Positions 9,122 to 17,836 of a DNA stretch of 64,000 bases are shown piece by piece. Source of the DNA: Pseudomonas sp. 5P_3.1_Bac2 (lineage in GTDB: Bacteria; Pseudomonadota; Gammaproteobacteria; Pseudomonadales; Pseudomonadaceae); NCBI RefSeq assembly GCF_025465995.1, contig NZ_JANLNY010000022.1, positions 1 to 64,000 on the forward strand, given 5' to 3'. The notes beneath the pieces are model-generated. The model did no database searches. It was given only the letters and a program-made list of their open reading frames with translations, and had not been told where the DNA came from. Positions within the stretch are counted from its first letter, which is position 1; the number at the start of each line of letters is the position of its first letter. Made by a program: the position numbers and the translations under genes.

Positions 9122-10611
9122 TGAGCATTAAGCGCCAGCTGTACCTGTGGCATCGCTGGTTAGGGATTATCGGCTGCCTGTTTATGGCGCTGTGGTTGGT
9201 GTCTGGGGTGGTCATGCTGTATGTCGGCTACCCCAAGCTGACGCCCAGCGAGCGCTTAAGCCATCTGCCGAGGCTGTCTGCTGATTGCTGCCAGGATCTG
9301 CCGTCGAACTGGATTCACCGGCCGTTAAAAAGCCTGCGCCTGACCAGCTTAGGCGGCCAGCCGCACTACCTGATGGAGCAGCTCGATGGCCGCCGTTTTG
9401 CCGTAAATGCGCGCACCGGCGAGCAGATCATGCAGGTCGATCAGGCCTGGGCTCTGGCCAACGCCCAGCAGTATCTGCCGGGCATACCGCTGCATTATCA
9501 GCGGGTGTTGGATGAGGACATGTGGAGCCATTCCCGTGCCCTCGACGACGACCGCCCGCTGCATTTGGTGCGCGCCGAGGATGGTGCCGGCACCTGGCTG
9601 TACCTGTCGGGGCGCACCGGCGAGCTGGTGCGCGATGCCAGCCATGAGGAGCGGGTGTGGAACTGGGTCGGTGCCTGGCTGCACTGGTTGTATCCGCTGC
9701 GCGGTGGTTTTGGCTTTGAGAACGGCTGGCGGGTGTTGGTGATTGGTCTGTCACTGCTCGGCACGCTGATGGCGGTGCTCGGCATGCTGGTCGGGGTGTT
9801 GCGCCTGCGCTGGCGCAGCACCTATCGCAACGGCTCGCACAGCCCGTACAAAGGCGGCTGGCTGCGCTGGCACCATATTGGCGGTTTGCTGTTTGGCCTG
9901 GTGCTGGTGCTGTGGGTGTTTAGCGGGTTGATGTCGATGCGCCCCTGGGGGCTGACCCTGAACCAATCGAAGATCGACCTCAACGCACTGGGGCAAAGCC
10001 CGCTGCGTGCCAGCGAAGCGCCGGTCAGCGTGGCCCAGGCCTTAACCTCGCTGCAGCAAAACGGCGAGTTCGCCGCCGTGGAGCTGGAGTGGCGGCGCCT
10101 GGCGGGCGAGACCTATCTGCTGGCCCGTGATGCCAGCGGCGACAGCCGGATTATCGAAGGTAATGGCAAGCCGCTGCTGAGCTTTAGCCGTGAGCGTCTG
10201 CTCGCGGCGGCCCAGCCGTTGGCCAATGGCCTCAGGCTTAAAGACAACTGGCAAACCCAGTACGACTTCCATTACTTCGCCCGCGCCGAGCACAGCATGC
10301 TCGGCGGCATGCCGCGACCACTGCCGGTGCTGCGTTTGCGCTTTAACGATGCGGCGCAGTCTTGGCTGTACCTCGACCCGGCCAGCGGCGAGCTGGTGGC
10401 CAGCCATGATCAGGCGCAGCGCAGCGGCCGCTGGCTGTTTAACCTGCTGCACAGTTGGGATGGGCAGGCGCTGCTGCAACGCCCACGGCTGCGTGAAGGG
10501 CTGATGATTGCCTTTAGCTTAGGCAGCCTGGTGATTGCCAGCAGCGGCGTGGTGTTGGCCTGGCGCCGCCTGCGCCGCAGCAAGCCACGCCGAGCCAAAG
10601 CGCGGGAGTAA
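9121..10611 (+). CDS. PepSY-associated membrane protein, putative siderophore/metal reductase
   Basis: 496 residues from the ATG at 9121, which overlaps the receptor stop (ATGA), so translation is coupled. The start LYLWHRWLGIIGCLFMALWL is the characteristic first helix of the PepSY_TM family. Further helices lie near 205-225 (VLVIGLSLLGTLMAVLGMLV), 250-275 (WHHIGGLLFGLVLVLWVFSG) and close to the C-terminus. Histidines in several helices (LWHRW, LRWHHIGG, LLHSWDG) could bind haem. PiuB/FoxB-type relatives reduce ferric siderophores or otherwise assist release of metal in the periplasm. Here it is most likely the partner of the adjacent receptor. Confidence 0.85.
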   Translation: MSIKRQLYLWHRWLGIIGCLFMALWLVSGVVMLYVGYPKLTPSERLSHLPRLSADCCQDLPSNWIHRPLKSLRLTSLGGQPHYLMEQLDGRRFAVNARTGEQIMQVDQAWALANAQQYLPGIPLHYQRVLDEDMWSHSRALDDDRPLHLVRAEDGAGTWLYLSGRTGELVRDASHEERVWNWVGAWLHWLYPLRGGFGFENGWRVLVIGLSLLGTLMAVLGMLVGVLRLRWRSTYRNGSHSPYKGGWLRWHHIGGLLFGLVLVLWVFSGLMSMRPWGLTLNQSKIDLNALGQSPLRASEAPVSVAQALTSLQQNGEFAAVELEWRRLAGETYLLARDASGDSRIIEGNGKPLLSFSRERLLAAAQPLANGLRLKDNWQTQYDFHYFARAEHSMLGGMPRPLPVLRLRFNDAAQSWLYLDPASGELVASHDQAQRSGRWLFNLLHSWDGQALLQRPRLREGLMIAFSLGSLVIASSGVVLAWRRLRRSKPRRAKARE

Positions 10612-10613
10612 GC

Positions 10614-10647
10614 CTTAGGCTGTGGTCAGCGATGGCCACAGCCTAAG
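10614..10647. terminator. hairpin between convergent genes
   Basis: CTTAGGCTGTGG (10614-10625) pairs exactly with CCACAGCCTAAG (10636-10647) around a 10-base loop, beginning two bases after the PepSY stop and between converging genes. There is no clear T-run, so terminator activity is likely but not proven. Confidence 0.6.
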
Positions 10648-10720
10648 CTTGCCGGGGCATGCAAACCATGGCGCCGCGAGACGGATCAGCGCCAGCCTCC
10701 CGGCTCTTAGTTCACCAGCA

Positions 10721-11233
10721 CTATGGCGCTTGCACCTGTAACTGGACGTTGGCGACACCTTCAGGGCTGACTTCCAGAGACAACGACAACACCTGCACCT
10801 GCTGTTGTTCCAACTGATCCAGCCAGGTGATCAGACTGCCCAGATGACCTTCCAAAGCCAGACTTAACCGCCCCGGCGCCTCACGATCCATGCGCTGCAA
10901 ATTTAACCCGGCCTGCTGGCCAGAGCGGGCCACCACGCTCGGCAGGTTACTGGCAGAAACCCCCTCCTGCGCCTCGCTGGCATCCAGCGGTAACTGCAAC
11001 AACTGACTGTGTTGCAGGCTGGCATTGCGCCAATTTTGCTGGGCCGCATACAGCCCTTGCTGCAGCGGTTGCCAGAGCAAACTGTAAGTGCTGCACAACA
11101 GTAAAAAGCCGGCCAAGCCCTGCAACGCCAGTTGCTCGCGCTTGGCCAAGGCTTGCCACTGACTGCCGGCACGGGCGCGATAAGCACGTAGCTTAGGGTT
11201 GTGCCACAAGGCTTTAAGGGGAAGAGACGGCAT
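10721..11233 (-). CDS. gspM: type II secretion protein GspM
   Basis: 170 residues from the ATG at 11233, with AAGGA 8 bases before it. Short cytoplasmic N-terminus, one membrane helix around 38-58 (LQGLAGFLLLCSTYSLLW), then a periplasmic ferredoxin-like region. GspM partners GspL in the inner-membrane platform of the type II secretion system (XcpZ in P. aeruginosa). It is the last gene of the gsp operon, two bases after gspL. Identity rests on topology and position, as GspM sequences are weakly conserved. No gspN follows. Confidence 0.85.
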   Translation of the reverse strand: MPSLPLKALWHNPKLRAYRARAGSQWQALAKREQLALQGLAGFLLLCSTYSLLWQPLQQGLYAAQQNWRNASLQHSQLLQLPLDASEAQEGVSASNLPSVVARSGQQAGLNLQRMDREAPGRLSLALEGHLGSLITWLDQLEQQQVQVLSLSLEVSPEGVANVQLQVQAP

Positions 11234-11235
11234 GT

Positions 11236-12357
11236 TTATTCCTTGATCTGAAAACGCGCGCTGACCCCATCGGCGGCGCGCACGGAAGACTCGATGCTGA
11301 TATCCAGCCCCTGCGCCAGCAGCCCTTCGCGCAGCAGTTGCAGATCGGCAAAGGCCGGCGCGCTGACCTGCAAGCTCCAGCCTTCGTCTGGCTGGTAATC
11401 CAAACGCTGCACCCGGGCCAAAGCGCCGTGGCTGCTGCTCCACTGCTGGGCCAGTTGCGACAGACGCAGGGCTATGCCGCTGGGTTGCAGCAGGTTTTGT
11501 TGTTTGGCCTCGATGAGCGCGGCCAAGTCCAGATTGTCCATGGACTCGCTAAAGCGCTGCTGCCACAACTGCGCAGTGGCTTGCTGTAATTGCTCGGTCT
11601 GCTGATTGATGTAGGTGTCCAAAGCCAAATACTGCAGGCACTGGGCACTGCCTGCGGCAATCAGAATCGCCGCGCTCAGGTGCCACAGCGACTTACGCGG
11701 TGCCCGCAGAGCAAACTCGGCCTGGCGCAGATCAATCGCTTGCGCCGCGCCCTGGCTTAGCTGCAACCAAGGCTGTGCCAGAGCTTGCCAATGCTGGCGA
11801 CTACCGGCTGGCAAACTGGCGGGCGGCTCGCCCTGCCAGTGCAGGTCATCTGGCAGCAGCGGCTGCAAGTCATGCAGCTCATCCACGGTCAGGGCCAGGC
11901 GCAGCGGCGCACTGCCGCCAAGCAACCAGCGACCTTGGCAAAACAGTGCACGCGGTTGCTGCTGGCCCAGGCAATCGGCGTCCAGATGCACCCGCTTAGG
12001 TTGCAGGCCCAGCCCTTGCAACTGGTTGAGACAATCAGTTAACAGCTGCCGCTTGATCGCCAAGACACCGCTGGCCTGCTGTGCTTGCAGCGGTGCCAAG
12101 GCCAGATGCAGCTGCGCCACGTCATCCACCAACTGTTCTTCCAAGGCGCTGGCCAGGGCCTGGCGCAGCCAGCGGCCACTGCGCGGCGGCAACTGCACAA
12201 GGTGGTAGCTGGCCCACTCCATCGGCAGCAGCAGGTGCACAGGGCGCTGCGCTAAGGCCACGGCGGCTTGCGCCAAATCGCCCTGGGCTAACTCGCCAGC
12301 GGCGCCCCACCACGCGCACTCACGGCCGTTGGGGGCAAGGTATAACCAGTCACTCAT
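11236..12357 (-). CDS. gspL: type II secretion protein GspL
   Basis: 373 residues from the ATG at 12357; the open frame extends further upstream but this start suits the family (MSDWLYLAPNGREC). An N-terminal cytoplasmic actin-like region (about 1-230) docks the ATPase GspE in this family. A membrane helix near 240-262 (SLWHLSAAILIAAGSAQCL) and a periplasmic C-terminus that contacts GspM and pseudopilins follow. It starts 19 bases after the gspK stop. XcpY is the P. aeruginosa counterpart. Confidence 0.88.
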   Translation of the reverse strand: MSDWLYLAPNGRECAWWGAAGELAQGDLAQAAVALAQRPVHLLLPMEWASYHLVQLPPRSGRWLRQALASALEEQLVDDVAQLHLALAPLQAQQASGVLAIKRQLLTDCLNQLQGLGLQPKRVHLDADCLGQQQPRALFCQGRWLLGGSAPLRLALTVDELHDLQPLLPDDLHWQGEPPASLPAGSRQHWQALAQPWLQLSQGAAQAIDLRQAEFALRAPRKSLWHLSAAILIAAGSAQCLQYLALDTYINQQTEQLQQATAQLWQQRFSESMDNLDLAALIEAKQQNLLQPSGIALRLSQLAQQWSSSHGALARVQRLDYQPDEGWSLQVSAPAFADLQLLREGLLAQGLDISIESSVRAADGVSARFQIKE

Positions 12358-12376
12358 GATGGGTTTCTCAGGGGAT

Positions 12377-13237
12377 TCAAGGGGCGATGGATGGATGGGC
12401 CGGACTGGGTTGCAAGCTGCGCTGACGCACTCGCACTTGCTGGTTATCCAGCACCTGCAAATCACTGATCAGGCGCAGGCGGCGGCTCTGCCAGAGCACA
12501 TCGACAGTGGCGCGAAACTGCCGGCTGCTCACCGTCAGGCCCTGGGGTTGGATGTCACGCCCCTGCAGCATGGGATTGGCCAGAAACGCCGCTAAGTTGG
12601 GATAGCCCTGACGCGGCCGGCTACTGGCCAAGGTGCGTGCCGTGACGGCATCAATGCCCTCGATACAGGCCAGTAACTGCGCCGGCGCCGTGTTGATATT
12701 CAGGCTGCTGCGCGGCATCGCCACCACCAGCGGTTCAAGTAGCAGGAGCAGCGCGGGGCTGGCCTGCGGCAACTGCTGCAACTCGGTTACATCAGCCAAG
12801 CCCTGCTGTTGCAACAGCAGGCTGGGATCGTGGGTTTTAATGCCTTGCTGGGCCAATAAGCGTTGATAGCGCGAACGCTGAGTCGGGTTGTTATCGAGCA
12901 GACTATTGAGGTTAAAGCGCGCGCTGAGGTCGCTCAGTTGCACGCGGATCACCCCGCCGCCCACCTGCAACTCAGGCGCGGCTTGCGCCCAGCGCTGCTG
13001 CAGATGAGTCACCTGCAAGGCGCCCTCCTCACGCAGCGACCACAGCAGTTGCTGACGCGCCCAAGCCTCGCCACTTAGGGCCAGCTGCCACAGCTGCTGT
13101 TGCTGCTGCAGGTTGGCGCTGCTGTGCAGGCTTAGGCGCTGCCGGGCGAGCATGGTGCTGACGATCAGGGTCACCAAGACGCAAATCAGCAACACGCTGA
13201 GCAGGGCCACGCCCTGTTGCGGACGGTGCCTACTCAT
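12377..13237 (-). CDS. gspK: type II secretion minor pseudopilin GspK
   Basis: 286 residues from the ATG at 13237, overlapping the end of gspJ by 8 bases. The prepilin-type start RPQQGVALLSVLLICVLVTL shows the Gly-containing cleavage site, and, as usual for GspK, lacks the Glu at mature position 5 found in other pilins. The large globular domain carries the SAM-like helix-hairpin segment (NINTAPAQLLACIEGIDAVT). GspK caps the pseudopilus tip with GspI and GspJ. XcpX is the P. aeruginosa counterpart. Confidence 0.92.
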   Translation of the reverse strand: MSRHRPQQGVALLSVLLICVLVTLIVSTMLARQRLSLHSSANLQQQQQLWQLALSGEAWARQQLLWSLREEGALQVTHLQQRWAQAAPELQVGGGVIRVQLSDLSARFNLNSLLDNNPTQRSRYQRLLAQQGIKTHDPSLLLQQQGLADVTELQQLPQASPALLLLLEPLVVAMPRSSLNINTAPAQLLACIEGIDAVTARTLASSRPRQGYPNLAAFLANPMLQGRDIQPQGLTVSSRQFRATVDVLWQSRRLRLISDLQVLDNQQVRVRQRSLQPSPAHPSIAP

Positions 13238-13829
13238 CTTCTGACTCTTCGCGATCCAGCGTGCCGGGCAAGGCGATAACCCGACGCATCTGGGCAAAGC
13301 CCGGGGCATCCAGTTCAATCTCGATAGCGGCTGGCAGGCTCATCGCCTCATTGCCGGCCGGCCAATACTCATGGCTGGCGCCAGTGCCATCGATAAAACG
13401 CAGGCTGTGCAGTTGCACGCCCATAAGCAATTGCTGCTGGCTGCTTTGCTCGCTGGCCGGCGCCATGCCTTGGGCCTCGCGCAACCAGAGGCCATCCTGC
13501 CAATGGTGACTAACTTGCAGTTGCTCGCTGCGCGGCGCTTGCAGCGGATTGCGCCAGCCGCCGCGGACCAGACTAAAGCCGCTGGGCCGGCTGATCAGTG
13601 CTTGCGTGTGGCTGGGGTCGTCCAGCAGCGGCTGACGGCGCGCTTGCTGTAAGTCGCGCTCCAGCACACTGAAGGCCCGCTGCAATTGGCGCAGCTGTTG
13701 TTCGTGCTGACTCAGGCGCTGATCGCTGCGCAGCACCCGGTCGAGCAGTTGATAGGTGGCCAGACCGAGCAAGCTAAAAATGGCGATGGCGACGATCACC
13801 TCCAGCAAGGTAAAGCCACGCTGACTCAT
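13230..13829 (-). CDS. gspJ: type II secretion minor pseudopilin GspJ
   Basis: 199 residues from the ATG at 13829, four bases into the end of gspI. The prepilin peptide MSQRGFTLLEVIVAIAIFSL gives cleavage after Gly5 and the expected Glu at mature position 5. The family helix (LLDRVLRSDQRLSQHEQQLR) and the RRQPLLDD segment fit GspJ/XcpW. Part of the pseudopilus tip complex with GspI and GspK. Confidence 0.92.
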   Translation of the reverse strand: MSQRGFTLLEVIVAIAIFSLLGLATYQLLDRVLRSDQRLSQHEQQLRQLQRAFSVLERDLQQARRQPLLDDPSHTQALISRPSGFSLVRGGWRNPLQAPRSEQLQVSHHWQDGLWLREAQGMAPASEQSSQQQLLMGVQLHSLRFIDGTGASHEYWPAGNEAMSLPAAIEIELDAPGFAQMRRVIALPGTLDREESEDE

Positions 13830-14203
13830 GGCTGTCTCTCGATCAGGGCGAATAATTCGGCGCGGCTGTAACGCTGGGCAGCGGCCAAAGAGGGCTGCGC
13901 CGAAACGCGCACCTGCACCTGCCACAACGCCGGATTGGGCGTGGCCTGAACGGTGCAGAACAACCACCACTGCCGCTCGCCAAACTGCACCTGCTCCTGG
14001 CTGCTGCGCGGCTCCAGCGCACGCATGCCGGCGCGCAGTTCATTGATGCGGTTATCGGCAAGCCACATGGCCTGGGTGCGTTCGCTCAGGCTCGCGGTGT
14101 TGGCGGTGACATGCTGCATGGCGCTAAACAAGGCCAGCGACAAGGTGGCAAAGATCGCCACCGCGACCATCACCTCAAGCAGGGTAAAGCCGCGCTCATT
14201 CAT
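13826..14203 (-). CDS. gspI: type II secretion minor pseudopilin GspI
   Basis: 125 residues from the ATG at 14203, overlapping gspH by 8 bases. The prepilin start MNERGFTLLEVMVAVAIFAT is canonical. The AMWLADNRINELRA stretch is typical of GspI/XcpV. It nucleates the pseudopilus tip with GspJ and GspK. An upstream Met in the same frame (14233) lies inside gspH and is not favoured. Confidence 0.92.
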   Translation of the reverse strand: MNERGFTLLEVMVAVAIFATLSLALFSAMQHVTANTASLSERTQAMWLADNRINELRAGMRALEPRSSQEQVQFGERQWWLFCTVQATPNPALWQVQVRVSAQPSLAAAQRYSRAELFALIERQP

Positions 14204-14681
14204 CGGCAGCCAGCTCGGCATCGGCGATGCCATCGCTAAACAGGCGCAGCAGAGGCTTGCCCTCGGCCTGAATAATCAGGCTGTAAGCGCTGCTCTGATC
14301 ACTGGACAGCAAGTGAATTTGCGGCAAGCTCCCGCTGGTGGGCAGGCTGCGGTCGGCCTCTTCGATCTGCACACGCAGACTGAGGCGCCTGGGTAGCTGA
14401 TGCGCGGTAAATTCAGCACTGCGCTGCCACTGCCCGGCATCATCCAGCTGCCACACCGCATAGCCATCGCTGTCGATGCGCAGGCCGTAGTCGTGGAAAT
14501 TCAGCACGGCTTGCTCACGCAATAATTGCAGCAATGCTTGCAGGCGCTGTGCCTCATGGCGCGCCTCGCGGGCGGCGGAATCCGGCGCCACCAGGCCCAC
14601 CACGGCACAGCTCACGGCAATCAGCAGCAGCGTCACCAACACTTCGAGCAAGGTGAAACCCCGCTGCCGCTGAGTGCGCAC
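14196..14681 (-). CDS. gspH: type II secretion minor pseudopilin GspH
   Basis: 161 residues, starting at GTG 14681 immediately after the gspG stop. The prepilin peptide RQRGFTLLEVLVTLLLIAV matches the family. The body fits GspH/XcpU, with a beta-sandwich expected between 60 and 150. It joins the shaft made of GspG to the GspI-J-K tip. No ATG lies close by, so GTG is the likely start. Confidence 0.88.
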   Translation of the reverse strand: MRTQRQRGFTLLEVLVTLLLIAVSCAVVGLVAPDSAAREARHEAQRLQALLQLLREQAVLNFHDYGLRIDSDGYAVWQLDDAGQWQRSAEFTAHQLPRRLSLRVQIEEADRSLPTSGSLPQIHLLSSDQSSAYSLIIQAEGKPLLRLFSDGIADAELAADE

Positions 14682-15116
14682 TTATTGATCCCAGTTGCCG
14701 ATATCGGCATTCAGACCCTCACCACCGCTTTTGCCATCGGCGCCAAAGCTGTAGAGGTCATAGCCCTGCCCGTGACTGGCGGGCATGCGGTATTGGTAGG
14801 CGTTGCCCCAGGGGTCCATGGGCAAACGCTTGAGGTAACCGTCGGAGTTCCAGTTACGTGCCGGCGGATGGCCGCTGGGTTTGCTGACCAGCGCGGCGAG
14901 GTTTTGCGCGTTGCTGGGATACTGGTGGTTATCCAGTTTGTAGATATCCAAAGCCATGCCAATGGCCTTGAGATCGGTCTGTGCGGCACTGGCTTTGGCC
15001 TGATCGGGGCGGCTCATAATCTGCGGTACGACTAACGCCGCGAGCACGCCCAAGATCACCACTACCACCATGATTTCGATCATGGTGAAGCCCTGTTGTC
15101 GCTTTGCCCTGTTCAC
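14682..15116 (-). CDS. gspG: type II secretion major pseudopilin GspG
   Basis: 144 residues from GTG 15116, preceded by a strong GAGGAAGG. Prepilin start QQGFTMIEIMVVVVILGVLA, then the GspG signature with DNHQYPSNAQNLAALV and the C-terminal calcium-site region (LPMDPWGNAYQY ... DLYSFGADGKSGGEG). It forms the shaft of the pseudopilus that pushes substrates through GspD. Processing needs a prepilin peptidase (GspO/PilD), which is not in this window and must be encoded elsewhere. Confidence 0.96.
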   Translation of the reverse strand: MNRAKRQQGFTMIEIMVVVVILGVLAALVVPQIMSRPDQAKASAAQTDLKAIGMALDIYKLDNHQYPSNAQNLAALVSKPSGHPPARNWNSDGYLKRLPMDPWGNAYQYRMPASHGQGYDLYSFGADGKSGGEGLNADIGNWDQ

Positions 15117-15133
15117 GTTGTGGCCTTCCTCAT

Positions 15134-16351
15134 TCAGCTAATCAATTGGTTGAGGCTGAGGATCGGCATCAGGATCGCCAGCACGATGACCAACACCGAC
15201 GCGCCCATAAACACCAGCATGGCCGGCTCCAGCAGGCCCATCAGCACCGCGATGCGGTTAGCCAGTTGTTGTTCTTGTTGTTGGGCGGCGCGCTCGAGCA
15301 TGTTGTCCAGCTCGCCGGAGCGCTCACCGCTGGCGATCATGTAGAGCATCATCGGCGGGAAGCTGCCATTGAGTTCCAGCGCCCGGGTCAGGCTCACACC
15401 TTCGCTGACCGCACGCACAATGTCCTTCAGACCGGTCCGAATCTGCTGATTCGCCACCACCTCGCTGGCGATCCCCAGGGCATCCAGCAGCGGCACACCA
15501 CTGCGGCCAAGAATGGCCAGGGTGCTGACAAAGCGCGTGCAACTGCTGGCACGCACCAGACCTTTAAGCAGCGGCAAGCGCAGCAGCAAGGCATGCCAAC
15601 GCTGGCGGTATTTGGCTTGGCTCAGCAGGGTTTTTACCGTCAGCAACAGCGCGGCAAAGAACAGCACCAGCAGCGCGCCGTAACTCTGTACAAAGGCACT
15701 GCTGGCGACCAGGGCGCGGGTCAGCAGGGGCAGTTCTTGGCCGCTGTCGATAAACACCTTGATCACATCCGGCACCACGAACCCCAGCAGAAAGCCGACG
15801 ATGGCCAGCGCCGCCACCAACAGGATGCAGGGATAGAGCATGGCCAGTTGGATCTTCTGCCGCGCCGCTTGGCTGGCCTCGCTGTAGTCGGCCAAGTTGA
15901 GCAGCACCTGATCCAAGTGGCCGCTGCGCTCCCCCGCCGCCACCGTGGCGCGGTACAGCTCAGGAAAGGCCTTGGGATAATCCGCCAGGGCGATGGCCAG
16001 CGAGTAGCCTTCGAGCACCCGCGCGCGCACCGCCAGCAACATGCTTTGCAGCGCTTGTTTGTCGCACTGGGCGGCCACGGCGGCGAGCACTTCTTCCAGC
16101 GGCAACGCCGCCTGCACCAGCGTCGCCATCTGCCGGGTGAGCATGGCCAGCTCAGCGGTGGTTAAACGCTGGTTGGAGGTTTTGCCGGTGCGGCTGCCCA
16201 GGCTTAATCGCGCCTTGCCCGTACTGACCTTGAGCGCCAGCAGTTGCCGCTCGCGTAACAGCTGGCGGGCGTGGCGTTCACTGTCGGCCTCGAGCACGCC
16301 ACTGATTTTTTTGCCGCTGGCGTCCATGGCCAGGTAGTCATAGGCGGCCAT
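15134..16351 (-). CDS. gspF: type II secretion inner-membrane protein GspF
   Basis: 405 residues, ATG next to the gspE stop. Two related helical cytoplasmic domains (about 70-165 and 270-370) and three membrane helices near 170-195, 225-250 and 375-400 match GspF/PilC. It is the platform protein at the base of the pseudopilus, contacted by GspE and GspL. The N-terminal MAAYDYLAMDASGKKISG is the usual family start. XcpS is the P. aeruginosa counterpart. Confidence 0.95.
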   Translation of the reverse strand: MAAYDYLAMDASGKKISGVLEADSERHARQLLRERQLLALKVSTGKARLSLGSRTGKTSNQRLTTAELAMLTRQMATLVQAALPLEEVLAAVAAQCDKQALQSMLLAVRARVLEGYSLAIALADYPKAFPELYRATVAAGERSGHLDQVLLNLADYSEASQAARQKIQLAMLYPCILLVAALAIVGFLLGFVVPDVIKVFIDSGQELPLLTRALVASSAFVQSYGALLVLFFAALLLTVKTLLSQAKYRQRWHALLLRLPLLKGLVRASSCTRFVSTLAILGRSGVPLLDALGIASEVVANQQIRTGLKDIVRAVSEGVSLTRALELNGSFPPMMLYMIASGERSGELDNMLERAAQQQEQQLANRIAVLMGLLEPAMLVFMGASVLVIVLAILMPILSLNQLIS

Positions 16352-17836
16352 TTACTGCTCCTGGGTCACGCGCAGCAATTCATCGAGGCTGGTGGCACCT
16401 TGCAGGACCATGGCCTGCCCGTCATTGAACAGGCTCGGGCTGTGCTGCCGCGCGTAGGCCAGCAACTCATGCTCGCCGGCGCCGCTGTGGATCAACTGAC
16501 GCAGCGAATCATCCAGCAGCACCAGCTCATAAATCCCCCGCCGCCCGCGATAGCCGGTGTGCTGACAATGGCTGCAACCCACCGCGCGATACAGCGGTGG
16601 GGCTTGCTCAGCCGCCACCCCTAAACGCTGACACGCCAGCGCATCGGCCTGATGCGACTCTTTGCACTGTGGACAGAGCAGGCGCACCAAGCGCTGGGCC
16701 AAGACACCCAGCAGCGAGGTGCAGAGCAGGAACGGCTCGATGCCCATATCGACCAAGCGGGTGACCGCGCCGATAGCGCTATTGGTGTGCAGGGTCGACA
16801 GCACCAAGTGGCCGGTGAGCGAGGCCTGCACGGCGATCTCGGCGGTTTCGCGGTCGCGGATTTCACCGACCATGACCACGTCCGGGTCCTGGCGCAAAAT
16901 CGCGCGCAGACCGCGGGCGAAGGTCATATCGACCTTGCTGTTGACCTGGGTTTGGCCGATGCCGCTTAAGTGATATTCCACCGGGTCTTCGATGGTCAGG
17001 ATATTGCGCTCCAGGCTGTTCAAACTGGCCAGACCGGCATACAGGGTGGTGGTCTTACCCGAGCCAGTCGGGCCGGTGACCAACAGAATGCCGTGGGGTT
17101 TATGCAGCGCCTCGCGCAAGCGCTCACGTACTTGGGGGTTAAGCCCTAAACGGTCGAGATCGAGACTGCCGGCCTGTTTATCGAGCAAGCGCATCACCAC
17201 CCGCTCGCCATGGCTGGAAGGCAAGGTCGACACCCGCACATCCACCTCATGGCCGGCCAAACGCAGGGCGATCCGGCCATCCTGGGGGATGCGTTTTTCG
17301 GCAATATCCAGCTTGGCCATGACCTTGATTCGCGACACCAACAAGCTGGCCAGCTCACGCCTTGGACGCAGTACTTCACGCAGCAAACCGTCGATGCGCA
17401 GGCGCACCGATAAATGCTCCTCGAAGGTTTCCAGGTGCACATCGGAGGCTTGGCTTTTGACGGCCTCACTTAAGATGGCGTTGATCAACCGAATGATCGG
17501 CGCATCGCCCTCTTGCTCCAGCAAATCGGTGGTTTTCGGTAGCTGCTCGGCCAGGCTGCCCAGATCAAACTCATCATCAAACTGCTCCCCCAAACCATCG
17601 GCCACCTGCTGCGCGGCGTTCTGCCCGTCGCGGTAATGGGCGGCCAAACGCAAGGCGAAGGCCGCCTCATCCAACACCTCGGCGCGCAGCGGAGCACCGT
17701 TGCTGCGGCGCACCTCGGCCAGCACGCTGCACGGCACATCGGCGCGGCAATACAGCTGGCTGAGCGCACCTTGCTGCTCGAGGATCACGCCATGGCGGCG
17801 GGCATAGGCAAAGGGCAAACGCGGCGACTGGCTCAC
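16352..17836 (-). CDS. gspE: type II secretion ATPase GspE
   Basis: 494 residues from GTG 17836, overlapping gspD by four bases. Walker A is GPTGSGKTT; the Asp box, Walker B region ([12 protein letters not shown]) and His box ([15 protein letters not shown]) follow. The tetracysteine zinc motif is present (CPQC ... CSHCQHTG) near 400-440. It powers pseudopilus growth at the cytoplasmic face through GspL and GspF. XcpR is the P. aeruginosa counterpart. Confidence 0.96.
   Translation of the reverse strand: MSQSPRLPFAYARRHGVILEQQGALSQLYCRADVPCSVLAEVRRSNGAPLRAEVLDEAAFALRLAAHYRDGQNAAQQVADGLGEQFDDEFDLGSLAEQLPKTTDLLEQEGDAPIIRLINAILSEAVKSQASDVHLETFEEHLSVRLRIDGLLREVLRPRRELASLLVSRIKVMAKLDIAEKRIPQDGRIALRLAGHEVDVRVSTLPSSHGERVVMRLLDKQAGSLDLDRLGLNPQVRERLREALHKPHGILLVTGPTGSGKTTTLYAGLASLNSLERNILTIEDPVEYHLSGIGQTQVNSKVDMTFARGLRAILRQDPDVVMVGEIRDRETAEIAVQASLTGHLVLSTLHTNSAIGAVTRLVDMGIEPFLLCTSLLGVLAQRLVRLLCPQCKESHQADALACQRLGVAAEQAPPLYRAVGCSHCQHTGYRGRRGIYELVLLDDSLRQLIHSGAGEHELLAYARQHSPSLFNDGQAMVLQGATSLDELLRVTQEQ

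Noticed and set aside
15104..16165. 353-codon plus-strand open frame across gspF
   Set aside because: His/Gln-rich composition typical of antisense frames, and gspF is clear on the minus strand.
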